From Falsiroseomonas sp051433165 (lineage in GTDB: Bacteria; Pseudomonadota; Alphaproteobacteria; Acetobacterales; Acetobacteraceae), in NCBI RefSeq assembly GCF_051433165.1, contig NZ_JBHMFS010000007.1, forward strand, positions 1 to 64,000: a DNA stretch of 64,000 nt. The letters are read 5' to 3'. Position numbers and translations under genes: made by a program. Below the pieces are notes generated by a model. The model ran no database searches and was not told the origin of the DNA. It saw nothing but the letters and a program-made list of their open reading frames with translations. Below, one piece after another: positions 1 to 8,199 of the stretch; within the stretch, counting starts at the first letter, position 1, and every line of letters starts with the position of its first letter.

Positions 1-2
1 GC

Positions 3-332
3 TCAGCCGCAGGCCAGGCTCTCCACCACCCCATCCCGCACCACCCCGCCCACCCGATCGACCCGGAAATCCCGCGTCGCCGGCTGGTTGGGGGCCAGCA
101 GGCGGATGCTGCGAATGCCGGGCATCGCGGCCAGTGCGCTGCGTACCTGAGACTCCGGCCGGCCCACCAGCATCGGCAGCGCCGCCGCATGGTCGGCGCA
201 GCGCGCGCCGGCCGGGCCTTCGGACAGGGTCGGCGGCGGCAGGGCGCGGTCGGTGCGCGGCAGGGCGCCGGTTGTCGGCTCACTGGCGCAGCCGGCGGCC
301 AGCAGAACCGAGAGCAAAGCGAGGCGCCTCAT
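3..332 (-). CDS. Small lipoprotein, I78 peptidase-inhibitor-like
   Basis: A 109-residue protein starts MRRLALLSVLLAAGC, a short signal peptide ending in a lipobox (LAAGC), so it is probably an outer-membrane or periplasmic lipoprotein. The C-terminal half (LVGRPESQVRSAL, then IRLLAPNQPATRDFRVDRV and a final ESLACG) resembles the I78 family of small serine-protease inhibitors, which share a 'G-x-P' start, an 'R..RPG' centre and a terminal Cys-Gly. The start ATG overlaps the stop of the upstream deacetylase gene as ATGA, so the two are translationally coupled. The inhibitor role is inferred from family resemblance only; the target protease is unknown. A longer upstream reading frame has no support because it would bury the signal peptide. 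Confidence 0.75.
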   Translation of the reverse strand: MRRLALLSVLLAAGCASEPTTGALPRTDRALPPPTLSEGPAGARCADHAAALPMLVGRPESQVRSALAAMPGIRSIRLLAPNQPATRDFRVDRVGGVVRDGVVESLACG

Positions 333-1258
333 GCCGGGGCGTGTTCCTTCCACCAATGCCGCGCGATATCGGCGCGGCGCGTTACCCAGACCTCGTCCTT
401 GTGCCGTGCCACATGCGCCAGAAAGCGACGCAGCGCGGCGGCGCGGCCCGGGCGGCCAACGATGCGGCAATGCAGCCCCACCGACATCATCTTGGGCTGC
501 CCTGCCCGGCCTTCCGCCAGCAGCAGGTCGAAGGCGTCCGTCAGATGCCGCTCGAACCCATCCGGCCCGGCAAAACCCGGCGGGACGGCGAACTTCATGT
601 CGTTGTTGTCGAGGGTATAGGGGATGACGAGGTGCGGCCGCCCCTCCGCCGTCACGTAATGCGGCAGGTCGTCGTCATAGGCGTCGCTGTCATACAGGAA
701 GCCGCCATGGCGGGCGACGAGGGTGCGGGTGCGCGGCGAAATTCGCCCCGTGTACCAGCCGACAGGAGCCGTGCCGGTCAGGCGGGTGATCGTCTCGACG
801 CAGCGGGCGATCTCGGCGGCTTCGGTCGCTTCGTCCATGTTGTGGTAGTCGATCCAGCGCCAGGCATGGCTGGCGACCTCATGCCCCGCTTCGGCGAAGG
901 CGCGGGCGGCCTCCGGGTTCAGCTCCAGTGCGCGGCCGACGCCGTAGATGGTCAGCGGGAAGCCCTGTTCGGCGAACAGCCGCAGCACCCGCCACACGCC
1001 GGCCCGCGCGCCATAGTCGAATTGGCTTTCCACCGTGCGGTTGCGCTCGCCGAGGATGGGCGTGCCGCCGGGGACTTCGTGCAGATACAACTCGCTGCCC
1101 GCATCGCCATTGAGGACAGTGTTCTCGCCGCCCTCCTCGTAGTTCAGCACGAAGGACAGCGCGAGCTTCGCACCGCCCGGCCAGCGCGGGTCGGGCGGGG
1201 TGGCGCCGTAGCCGGCGAAGTCGCGGGGGTAGTCGGTCTCGGCGGCGAGCTTGGTCAT
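329..1258 (-). CDS. puuE: Polysaccharide deacetylase family protein, PuuE allantoinase-like
   Basis: This 309-residue protein has the N-terminus typical of PuuE-type allantoinases: YPRDFAGYGATPPDP, then a WPGG segment and SFVLNYEEGGE. It also carries the NodB-fold core and a PYTLDNNDMKFA segment. PuuE is a metal-independent allantoinase that opens the allantoin ring in purine catabolism, using a NodB polysaccharide-deacetylase fold. Family length is about 300 residues, which supports the ATG at 1258 over an upstream ATG in the same frame. No other purine-degradation genes are visible, so substrate assignment is an inference; a chitooligosaccharide- or hydantoin-type substrate remains possible. 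It sits in a minus-strand run with a SOUL protein upstream and a coupled lipoprotein downstream. Confidence 0.82.
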   Translation of the reverse strand: MTKLAAETDYPRDFAGYGATPPDPRWPGGAKLALSFVLNYEEGGENTVLNGDAGSELYLHEVPGGTPILGERNRTVESQFDYGARAGVWRVLRLFAEQGFPLTIYGVGRALELNPEAARAFAEAGHEVASHAWRWIDYHNMDEATEAAEIARCVETITRLTGTAPVGWYTGRISPRTRTLVARHGGFLYDSDAYDDDLPHYVTAEGRPHLVIPYTLDNNDMKFAVPPGFAGPDGFERHLTDAFDLLLAEGRAGQPKMMSVGLHCRIVGRPGRAAALRRFLAHVARHKDEVWVTRRADIARHWWKEHAPA

Positions 1259-1290
1259 CGGCACAGAATCCGCTGTGCAGCGCACCATGG

Positions 1291-1923
1291 TCAAGGGGTT
1301 GTGGTGACGCGCCGGGTCACGGGCACCGCCACCTCGTTCCGTCGTAGCGCCGGGATGGTCCAGGGTGGGTCGTAGAACCAGGCGGTGGGCGGGCCTGAAG
1401 CCTGCCACCCGGTATCGCCGAGCGCCGCGCGCAGCCGCGCCTGGGCATCGGCCACCGATTGCGGGCTGATGCTGCCGGTGAAGCGCAGCACGGCATAGGT
1501 CTCCGCCGGCACCTCCACCACCCGCACGCGGGCATCGTTCGGTACGGGCGGGTCGCGCAGCTCGGCGGGCAGGAAGAAGCGGATGCGGTGGCCGCTGGCC
1601 GTGGTGGATTGCGCGACCGGCGCCGTCATCGCGATCCGCACCGGCTGCTGCGCCACGGGCGCCGTCATGGCGATGCGCGCGCTGCCGCGATTGCCGCCGA
1701 AGATGTAGCCGGCGAGGCGGGAGAAGCCTTCGCTGCGGCTGGCCGCCTCATCCGCCACCACCTCCGTCTCCGCCGCCAGGCGCGGGGCGTAGCGGCGGAT
1801 TTCGAGGCCGTTGGGCTGTTCCAGCAATTCGAAGCGCGGTTCCTCGGTGCCGGACCTCACGCCCACCACCGAACAGGCGCCGAGCAACAGGGCGGTGGCG
1901 CCGGCGGCGAGGCGGTTGCGCAT
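1291..1923 (-). CDS. SOUL-family haem-binding-like lipoprotein
   Basis: The 210-residue product begins MRNRLAAGATALLLGAC, a lipoprotein signal peptide with lipobox LGAC. The rest is a SOUL domain (EIRRYAPRLAAETEV, FGGNRG, IAMTAPV, and a final FYDPPWTIPALRRNEV). The 10-residue block RIAMTAPVAQ occurs twice in direct succession near residues 91-112, as in several bacterial SOUL proteins. SOUL proteins bind haem or related tetrapyrroles in eukaryotes; the bacterial role is not well established. The ATG at 1923 was chosen because it puts the signal peptide at the N-terminus. It is 32 bases upstream of the PuuE-like gene and probably co-transcribed with it. Confidence 0.85.
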   Translation of the reverse strand: MRNRLAAGATALLLGACSVVGVRSGTEEPRFELLEQPNGLEIRRYAPRLAAETEVVADEAASRSEGFSRLAGYIFGGNRGSARIAMTAPVAQQPVRIAMTAPVAQSTTASGHRIRFFLPAELRDPPVPNDARVRVVEVPAETYAVLRFTGSISPQSVADAQARLRAALGDTGWQASGPPTAWFYDPPWTIPALRRNEVAVPVTRRVTTTP

Positions 1924-1966
1924 GGGATGCTCCAGGCTGGCCTTCGGATGTGGCGCGGCGTGCGCC

Positions 1967-2560
1967 TCACGCAAGCGCCGCCAGGCTGGCGGAAGGGCTG
2001 GCCAGCGGCGTGCCGTTTCGGCACAGCGCGGCGGCGGGGGCCATGCTGGCCTGGGCGAGGGCCACGCAGCGCGCGCCCTCGGCAAAGGCGGCGTCGGCCG
2101 CGGCAGCGATGATCCGAGCGTAGGTTTGCGCGTCCCCGGCGCGGAAGGCGGCCCAGGCGCCGGGCACCAGGCGGGTTTCGCAGGATGGGCCGAACAGCGC
2201 CGTGGTCGGGGCGAGCGTGGTCTCGACGGCGCAGAGCGCGATGAGGCGGCCGCCGCCGCGCAACGCGGCCTCGGCCAGCGCAGCATCAGAGCGCAGCAGG
2301 GGGATGGCGGCGCGGGCCTGGGCCAGGGCCGGGCCGAGGGTGGAGCAGGTGAGGAGGACGGCGTGGGTGCCGGGGGTGGCCAGCGCCTCGATGGCTGCGG
2401 CGGTGCGGGCGGCGATGGCGAGGGTCAGGCCGCCGGCGGCCTCGGCCTCTGCCAGCAGGTCGGGGCGGAGGGTGTGGTGCAGCGTGAGGCCCGGTGGGCA
2501 GGCGGCGTCGAAAAGCGGGGCGTTGGAGGCGGCGGTATGGAGGCAGGCGATGTGGCGCAT
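1967..2560 (-). CDS. Aspartate/glutamate/hydantoin racemase-family protein
   Basis: A 197-residue protein beginning MRHIACLHTAASN. It has two segments typical of Asp/Glu/hydantoin racemases: VLLTCSTLGPAL, with a candidate catalytic cysteine, and CVALAQASMAPAA near the C-terminus. The usual second catalytic cysteine is not in its ordinary position, so racemase activity is uncertain. Family members interconvert enantiomers of amino acids, hydantoins or allantoin. The allantoin link is worth noting because a PuuE-like allantoinase lies two genes downstream, but that connection is inference. The ATG at 2560 was preferred over an in-frame codon six residues upstream because it directly begins the first beta-strand. 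Confidence 0.65.
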   Translation of the reverse strand: MRHIACLHTAASNAPLFDAACPPGLTLHHTLRPDLLAEAEAAGGLTLAIAARTAAAIEALATPGTHAVLLTCSTLGPALAQARAAIPLLRSDAALAEAALRGGGRLIALCAVETTLAPTTALFGPSCETRLVPGAWAAFRAGDAQTYARIIAAAADAAFAEGARCVALAQASMAPAAALCRNGTPLASPSASLAALA

Positions 2561-2582
2561 GGCGGTTCGGGCCCCCAAACGA

Positions 2583-2608
2583 CCCTCCCCCGCAAAGGCG
2601 GGGGAGGG
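2583..2608 (-). terminator. Hairpin downstream of ilvC
   Basis: A perfect 11-bp inverted repeat (CCCTCCCCCGC / GCGGGGGAGGG, loop AAAG) lies 10 bases beyond the ilvC stop codon on the minus strand. It is followed only by a short T stretch (GTTT), so it may be a weak intrinsic terminator or mRNA 3'-end stabiliser. It belongs to the same hairpin family seen at other gene ends in this window. Confidence 0.6.
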
Positions 2609-2618
2609 AGAGTGCGGC

Positions 2619-3635
2619 TTAGTTCTTGGCCTTGTCGACCAGCTGGTTGGTCTTGATCCACGGCATCATGCCGCGCAGCTTCTCGCCGACTTCCTCGATG
2701 GGGTGTTCGGCCAGGCGGCGGCGGGTGGCCTTGAAGGACGCCTGGTTCACCTTGTTCTCCAGCATCCAGTCGCGAGCGAACTTGCCGGACTGGATGTCGT
2801 TCAGCACGCGCTTCATCTCTTCCTTGGTGGCGGGCGTGATGATGCGCGGGCCGGTGACGTATTCGCCGTATTCGGCCGTGTTGCTGATCGAGTAGTTCAT
2901 GTTGGCGATGCCGCCCTCATAGATCAGGTCGACGATCAGCTTCACCTCGTGCAGGCATTCGAAATACGCCATCTCGGGGGCGTAGCCGGCCTCGCACAGG
3001 GTCTCGAAGCCCGCCTTGATCAGCTCGACCAGGCCGCCGCAGAGCACAACCTGCTCGCCGAACAGGTCGGTCTCGCATTCCTCCTTGAAGGTCGTCTCGA
3101 TCACGCCCGAACGGCCGCCACCGATGGCGGAGGCATAGGACAGCGCGATTTCCAGCGCATTGCCCGAGGGGTTCTGGTGCACCGCCACCAGGCAGGGCAC
3201 GCCGCCGCCCTTCTGGTATTCGCCGCGCACGGTGTGGCCGGGGCCCTTCGGCGCGATCATGAACACGTCGATATCGGCGCGCGGGTCGAGCAGGTTGAAA
3301 TGCACGTTCAGGCCATGCGCGAAGGCCAGCGCCGCGCCGGGCTTCATGTTTTCATGCAGATGGTCGCGGTACAGGTCGCCCTGCAGTTCATCCGGCGTCA
3401 GCACCATGACCACATCGGCCCACTTCGCCGCATCGGCCGGGGACATCACCTTGAAGCCGGCGGCTTCCGCCTTCTTCCAGGACCCGCCGGGCCGCAGGCC
3501 GATGACGACGTCGGCGACGCCGCTGTCGCGCATGTTCTGGGCATGGGCATGGCCCTGGCTGCCGAAGCCGATGACCGCGACCTTCTTGGCCTTGATCAGA
3601 TTCACATCCGCATCGCGGTCATAATACACACGCAT
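2619..3635 (-). CDS. ilvC: Ketol-acid reductoisomerase (NADP+), class I
   Basis: The 338-residue product matches short (class I) acetohydroxyacid isomeroreductase along its whole length. It starts MRVYYDRDADVNLIKAKKVA and has the Rossmann motif GFGSQGHAHAQN at about residues 24-35. LRPGGSWKKA follows, where basic and serine residues favour NADPH. The C-terminal all-helical domain carries the acidic metal ligands (ETDLFGEQ region and PEMAYFECLHE). It converts acetolactate or acetohydroxybutyrate to the dihydroxy acids in valine, leucine and isoleucine synthesis, using Mg2+. The start has a good Shine-Dalgarno (GAAGGAAG, 8 bases upstream). It is the last ilv gene of a minus-strand series and is followed by a hairpin. 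Confidence 0.97.
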   Translation of the reverse strand: MRVYYDRDADVNLIKAKKVAVIGFGSQGHAHAQNMRDSGVADVVIGLRPGGSWKKAEAAGFKVMSPADAAKWADVVMVLTPDELQGDLYRDHLHENMKPGAALAFAHGLNVHFNLLDPRADIDVFMIAPKGPGHTVRGEYQKGGGVPCLVAVHQNPSGNALEIALSYASAIGGGRSGVIETTFKEECETDLFGEQVVLCGGLVELIKAGFETLCEAGYAPEMAYFECLHEVKLIVDLIYEGGIANMNYSISNTAEYGEYVTGPRIITPATKEEMKRVLNDIQSGKFARDWMLENKVNQASFKATRRRLAEHPIEEVGEKLRGMMPWIKTNQLVDKAKN

Positions 3636-3671
3636 CGTCAGAACTTCCTTCGGTTGCCCCGGTTGGGGGCG

Positions 3672-4703
3672 CTATTGCCCCATCGCGGGGCGGTGATGCA
3701 CCACTTCGTGGATGAAACCAAGCTTCCGCGCCACCGGCGCGCTGAGCACGAAGGGGTAGAGGTCCGGCGTGCCCATGCAGCGGTTCATCGCATTCATGGC
3801 AATGGTCAGTGGCGTCCAGGCATTGAGGATTTCCTCCATGCCGGCGCGGTAGGGGCTGAAATCCAGCTCCGTCTCCAGCACGCCCTGCTTGTCCAGCACC
3901 GGGCTGATCTTCATGCCGAAGCTGGTCGCCATCTCCAGGCTATCCACCATGTGCAGGTAATGGGCGAAGCACTCCGCCCAATCCTCATGCGGATGCGCCG
4001 CGGCATAGGCCGAGATGAAGTCGCCGCGCCAGTCATTGTTGGGTGGATTGGCGTAATGCGCCTGGAGCGCCGCGGCGTAGTCCGTGCTTTCGTCGCCGAA
4101 CAGGGTGCGGAAATCCTCGGTCCGGCCGGCGCGCTCGACCAGCACCAGGAAGTACCAATGGCCGATCTCGTGCCGCATATGGCCGAGCAGGGTGCGGAAC
4201 GGCTCGTTCAGCCGGGTGCGCCGCGCCTCCCGCTCCGCATCATCGGCCTCGGCGAGGGCGATGGTGATGTGGCCGTCGTCATGGCCCGTCATGGTCGGCG
4301 GCTCGCCATCCAGGTCGGCCAGGAAAGAAAAGCGCAGCTCCGGCCCCTCATGCGGCAGGCGCAGCCGGTCCAGCGTGTAGATCAGCCGGCGCTTGGCCAT
4401 CTCCATGCGACGCCAGAGCGGCAGATTCTCCGGCATCGACAAATCCGGCACCATCTCATTCAGCCGGCAGGCCGGGCAGTAATCTTCCGTATCGTCGTCC
4501 GGCAGAAACCAGTTGCAGGCGCCATGCGCGACATTCGCGCAGGGCTTCTTCCGAGCGCCGTCCAGCATGGCAAGGCCTTCGGCATCGAAGGCGGAGAGCC
4601 GCCCGGCCTCCGGCAGGAAACCGAGCGACAGGCCGCACTTCTCGCAAACGGTGTTCTCGAAATGCAGCAGGTTGCTGCAACTCTGGCAGGCGAAAAGGCG
4701 CAT
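3672..4703 (-). CDS. Zinc-ribbon putative metallopeptidase (Peptidase_Mx-like)
   Basis: A 343-residue protein. Its N-terminus is a zinc ribbon (MRLFACQSCSNLLHFENT, then CEKCG) followed by further cysteine pairs (CANVAHGAC, CPAC). A zincin-type motif HEIGH follows in HMRHEIGHWYF, with a downstream EDWAECFAHYLH that could supply a third metal ligand. This matches the family of 'putative zinc-binding metallopeptidases' found in proteobacteria and actinobacteria, whose substrate is unknown. The ATG at 4703 puts the ribbon at the extreme N-terminus. It lies between ilvN and ilvC on the same strand (55 and 36 bases of spacing), an unusual place for a peptidase. The activity is inferred from the motif. 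Confidence 0.8.
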   Translation of the reverse strand: MRLFACQSCSNLLHFENTVCEKCGLSLGFLPEAGRLSAFDAEGLAMLDGARKKPCANVAHGACNWFLPDDDTEDYCPACRLNEMVPDLSMPENLPLWRRMEMAKRRLIYTLDRLRLPHEGPELRFSFLADLDGEPPTMTGHDDGHITIALAEADDAEREARRTRLNEPFRTLLGHMRHEIGHWYFLVLVERAGRTEDFRTLFGDESTDYAAALQAHYANPPNNDWRGDFISAYAAAHPHEDWAECFAHYLHMVDSLEMATSFGMKISPVLDKQGVLETELDFSPYRAGMEEILNAWTPLTIAMNAMNRCMGTPDLYPFVLSAPVARKLGFIHEVVHHRPAMGQ

Positions 4704-4758
4704 GGCTCGGGCTCCGGTAACGGTTCGCCCTGCGAACGGCGGGGAAGCCAGCAAAGTT

Positions 4759-5280
4759 TCAGACCGTGAGTGCGGAACTGCCCCGCACGATCGCCACCGC
4801 GCCGGTGCGGCTGACTTCCGCCAGGCCAATCGGGCGCATCAGCGCGCAGAAGGCATCGATCTTCTCGGCATTGCCGGTCATCTCGAAGACGAAGCTCTCG
4901 GTCGTCGCATCCACCACCCGGGCGCGAAAAGCGTCCGCCAGGCGCAGCGCCTCCACCCGGTGGTCGCCGCTGCCCACCACCTTCACCAGCGCCAACTCCC
5001 GCACCAGATGAGGCCCGGCCAGGGTGAGGTCGGAGACCTTGTGCACCGGCACCAGCCGGTCGAGCTGCGCCTTGATCTGCTCGATCACCATTTCCGTGCC
5101 GGAGGTGACGACGGTGATCCGCGACAGGCGCCGATCCTCATCCACCGGGGCCACCGTCAGGCTCTCGATATTGTAGCCGCGGCCGGAGAACAGGCCGATG
5201 ACGCGCGCCAGCACGCCGGCCTCATTCTCCACCAGCACCGCGATCGTCGCGGAGCGGAATTGTCCCGAATCATCAGCCAT
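4759..5280 (-). CDS. ilvN: Acetolactate synthase small (regulatory) subunit
   Basis: A 173-residue protein with an N-terminal ACT domain (TIAVLVENEAGVLARVIGLF, then GRGYNIESLTVA) that binds valine for feedback inhibition. The C-terminal half is the second ACT-like domain typical of IlvN/IlvH (KIDAFCALMRPIGLAEVSRTG). It activates the catalytic subunit and makes it sensitive to end product. It follows ilvB by 50 bases on the same strand, the usual order. Length is normal for the family. No strong Shine-Dalgarno is seen, which would fit coupling to ilvB. Confidence 0.96.
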   Translation of the reverse strand: MADDSGQFRSATIAVLVENEAGVLARVIGLFSGRGYNIESLTVAPVDEDRRLSRITVVTSGTEMVIEQIKAQLDRLVPVHKVSDLTLAGPHLVRELALVKVVGSGDHRVEALRLADAFRARVVDATTESFVFEMTGNAEKIDAFCALMRPIGLAEVSRTGAVAIVRGSSALTV

Positions 5281-5330
5281 GGTTGTTCAGCACTTCACGC
5301 AGGAGGGTAAGGACGGGGGCGGGCGTGGGC

Positions 5331-7133
5331 TCAGACGAGGACCTTGCCCTCATCCGTCACGCCGGCGACGCCACCCTCCTGGCCCGGGCCCAGGATCATC
5401 TCGTTATGCGCAGCGCCCGAGGGGATCATCGGGAAGCAGTTCTCGTCCTTCGCCACGCAGATATCCGCGATGACGGGACGATCCGTCGCCAGCATTTCCC
5501 GAATGACGTCGTCGAGCTGGCTTTCCTCCGTCGCGCGCAGGCCCACACCGTGGAAACTCTCGGCCAGCTTCACGAAGTCCGGCAGCGCGGCGGAATAGCT
5601 CTCGGAATAGCGGCCGCCATGCAGCAGCTCCTGCCACTGCCGCACCATGCCCATGTATTCGTTGTTCAGGATGAACACTTTCACGGGCAGGCGGTACTGC
5701 GCCAGCGTCGCCATTTCCTGGATGTTCATCAGGATGGACGCCTCGCCGGCGATGTCGATGACCAGCGCATCCGGGTGCGCGATCTGCACGCCCATCGCCG
5801 CCGGCAGGCCATAGCCCATGGTGCCGAGGCCGCCCGAGGTCATCCAGCGATTCGGCTTCTCGAAGCCAAAATACTGCGCCGCCCACATCTGGTGCTGGCC
5901 GACCTCCGTGGTGATGAAGGTCTCCCGCCCGCTGTCGCGCGTGATCTCGTACAGCCGCTTGACCGCATGCTGCGGCTTGATGATCTTGCCCTGCTGGACA
6001 TAACGCAGGCAGTCCTTGCCGCGCCAGATGTCGATCTGGCGCCACCAGGCGGCCAGGGCCTCCCGCATCGGCGGCTGGCTGTCTTCCTTCCAGACCTTGA
6101 TCATCGCCGCCAGGATCTGCCCGGCGTCGCCGATCACCGGCACATCCACCTTGACGTTCTTGTTGATCGAGGACGGGTCGATATCCGCGTGGATCTTCTT
6201 CGCGGTCGGCGCGAAGTGGGAGAGCTTGCCGGTCACCCGGTCATCGAAGCGCGCGCCCATGTTCAGCATGACGTCGCAGCCATGCATGACCAGATTGGCT
6301 TCGTAGGTCCCGTGCATGCCCAGCATGCCGAGGAACTGCGGGTCCTGCGACGGGAAGGCGCCGAGGCCCATCAACGTGTTCGTCACCGGGAAGCCGGTGA
6401 GATGCGCGAATTCGGACAGCAGGCGGGACGCCTCCGGCCCCGAATTGATCACGCCGCCGCCGGCATAGATCACCGGCCGCTCCGCCTGCTTCAGCAGCGC
6501 CACGGCCTTGCGCACCTGCGCCATGTCGGGCGCCGTCACCGGGCGGTAGGACCGATGCGGCTGGGTCGCGGGCGGCGCCTCCACATAGGGCGCCTTGTTG
6601 ATCAGGATGTCCTTCGGCAGGTCGATCACCACCGGGCCGGGCCGGCCGCTGCGGGCGACGTGGAAGGCCTCATGCACCACGCGTGCCACGTCTTCCGACC
6701 GCTTCACCAGGTAGTTGTGCTTGGTGGCGGGGCGGGTGATGCCGGTGGTGTCGGCTTCCTGAAAGGCGTCGTTGCCGATCAGGTGGGTCGGCACCTGCCC
6801 GGTCAGGCAGACCAGCGGGATGCTGTCCATCAGCGCATCCAGCAGCCCAGTCACCGCATTGGTGGCGCCGGGGCCGGAGGTGACCAGCACGCAGCCCACC
6901 TTGCCGGTGGAACGCGCATAACCCTCCGCCGCATGCACCGCGGCCTGTTCGTGACGCACCAGGATGTGGCGGATGGCGTTCTGCTGGAAGATCGCGTCGT
7001 AGATCGGCAGCACCGCGCCGCCCGGATAGCCGAAGATGACCTCGACCCCCTGGTCCTTCAGCGCGCGAAGTACGACTTCGGCGCCCGACATCGTCAGGGG
7101 CTGCGTCGCGGCGTGCGGGAGGGTGGCGGACAT
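5331..7133 (-). CDS. ilvB: Acetolactate synthase large (catalytic) subunit
   Basis: This 600-residue thiamine-diphosphate enzyme has the three expected domains. The N-terminal PYR domain has GYPGGAVLPIYDA and the catalytic-glutamate segment LVRHEQAAVHAAEGYAR. A central domain follows, then a C-terminal PP domain with MTSGGLGTMGYGLPAAMG and NNEYMGMVRQWQ. It condenses two pyruvates, or pyruvate with 2-oxobutyrate, in branched-chain amino acid synthesis. In the ThDP/Mg2+ motif the usual Asp of 'GDAS' is Glu (AGEASILMN), a conservative change that I verified in the bases. It lies 62 bases downstream of miaA and 50 upstream of ilvN. A GGAAAG Shine-Dalgarno precedes the ATG. Confidence 0.97.
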   Translation of the reverse strand: MSATLPHAATQPLTMSGAEVVLRALKDQGVEVIFGYPGGAVLPIYDAIFQQNAIRHILVRHEQAAVHAAEGYARSTGKVGCVLVTSGPGATNAVTGLLDALMDSIPLVCLTGQVPTHLIGNDAFQEADTTGITRPATKHNYLVKRSEDVARVVHEAFHVARSGRPGPVVIDLPKDILINKAPYVEAPPATQPHRSYRPVTAPDMAQVRKAVALLKQAERPVIYAGGGVINSGPEASRLLSEFAHLTGFPVTNTLMGLGAFPSQDPQFLGMLGMHGTYEANLVMHGCDVMLNMGARFDDRVTGKLSHFAPTAKKIHADIDPSSINKNVKVDVPVIGDAGQILAAMIKVWKEDSQPPMREALAAWWRQIDIWRGKDCLRYVQQGKIIKPQHAVKRLYEITRDSGRETFITTEVGQHQMWAAQYFGFEKPNRWMTSGGLGTMGYGLPAAMGVQIAHPDALVIDIAGEASILMNIQEMATLAQYRLPVKVFILNNEYMGMVRQWQELLHGGRYSESYSAALPDFVKLAESFHGVGLRATEESQLDDVIREMLATDRPVIADICVAKDENCFPMIPSGAAHNEMILGPGQEGGVAGVTDEGKVLV

Positions 7134-7195
7134 GGGGCGGGTTGCTTTCCTATGGGCTGGCGATGGGCCTGTGAGAGGCCCGCTGACGCCGCTAC

Positions 7196-8176
7196 TTACG
7201 CGCCGTGCTGCGCCGCGTCAACGCCGCGATCAATAAACATCATAAATTCAGCCAAAACTCTTTCCGAAAGTTGCGAGAGACCGTCGCTGCGCGCATGGAT
7301 GCTATGCGTGAGCTCCGCGAGGCGGTGATGCCGGAACCAGGTCGCCTGCCGCTTGGTGTACTGCCCGGTGTTGAGGATCGCCCGTTCGGAGGCTGCCTGC
7401 AGCGTCATCCGCCCCGCCAGATGCGCGATCAGCTCCGGCACGCCATGGGCGCGCATGGCCGGCAGGGCCGGGTCCAGCCCTTGGGCCGCCAGCGCCGCCA
7501 CCTCCTCCAGCGCCCCCTGCCCCAGCATGGCGTGCCAGCGCGTGGCGATAGCGGTACGCAGCGCATCCCGCGCCGGGTCCAGCAGCAGGGCGGCGAAGCG
7601 CCAGGGGGCGGGGCCGGTACCGCTGGCGGACTGCCAGTCCCGCAGGCCGCGGCCGGTGCCGGTCACCACCTCCCACGCGCGGGTCACCCGCTGGGCGTCG
7701 GAGGGGCGCAGGCCGGCGGCCGTTTCCGGGTCGATCGCCGCCAGCCGCGCATGCAGCGCGGCAGGGCCGATCGTGGCGGCAAGCCGGCGCGCCTCCGCCC
7801 GAGCCTCCACGGGGATCTGCGGAATCGCGGACAGGCCCTCGGTGAGGGACAGGAAATACAGCCCCGTGCCGCCGCACAGGATCGGCACGCGCCCCGCCTG
7901 GCGTGCCTGCTCCATCGCCGCCAAGGCAGCGTCGCGCCACCAGGCGACGGTGCCGGCCTCTGCCGCCGGGCGCACGCCATAGAGAAGGTGCGGCACACGC
8001 GCCTCCTCCTCCGCTGTCGGGCGTGCGGTGATGATTCGCAGCTCGGCATAGACCTGCATGGAATCGGCGTTGATGACCGTGCCGCCGACCCGCTCCGCCA
8101 GGGCGAGTGCCAGCGCGCTCTTGCCGCTGGTGGTGGGACCCGCGACCAGGATCGCGGGCGGTTGTGCTGCGCTCAT
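7196..8176 (-). CDS. miaA: tRNA dimethylallyltransferase
   Basis: A 326-residue protein with the MiaA P-loop GPTTSGKS (residues 13-20), the DSMQVY motif at 38-43 and ILCGGTGLYF. It transfers dimethylallyl from DMAPP to N6 of A37 in tRNAs that read UNN codons. The C-terminal segment (NTGQYTKRQATWFRHH) is the conserved tRNA-contacting stretch. The start ATG is 23 bases from the divergent serB start, so the two probably share a promoter region. The ilvB gene follows on the same strand 62 bases downstream. Family length is typical. Confidence 0.96.
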   Translation of the reverse strand: MSAAQPPAILVAGPTTSGKSALALALAERVGGTVINADSMQVYAELRIITARPTAEEEARVPHLLYGVRPAAEAGTVAWWRDAALAAMEQARQAGRVPILCGGTGLYFLSLTEGLSAIPQIPVEARAEARRLAATIGPAALHARLAAIDPETAAGLRPSDAQRVTRAWEVVTGTGRGLRDWQSASGTGPAPWRFAALLLDPARDALRTAIATRWHAMLGQGALEEVAALAAQGLDPALPAMRAHGVPELIAHLAGRMTLQAASERAILNTGQYTKRQATWFRHHRLAELTHSIHARSDGLSQLSERVLAEFMMFIDRGVDAAQHGA

Positions 8177-8199
8177 GCCAATGGCACAGGGCGCGGGCC

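Noticed and set aside
2202..4769. An 855-codon plus-strand frame across ilvC and the metallopeptidase
   Set aside because: It is antisense to two clear enzymes and is rich in His, Arg and Gln, as expected for a frame shadow.
7134..7195. Attenuator or riboswitch before ilvB
   Set aside because: The 62-base spacer between miaA and ilvB has no leader peptide rich in Val/Leu/Ile codons and no clear alternative hairpins.
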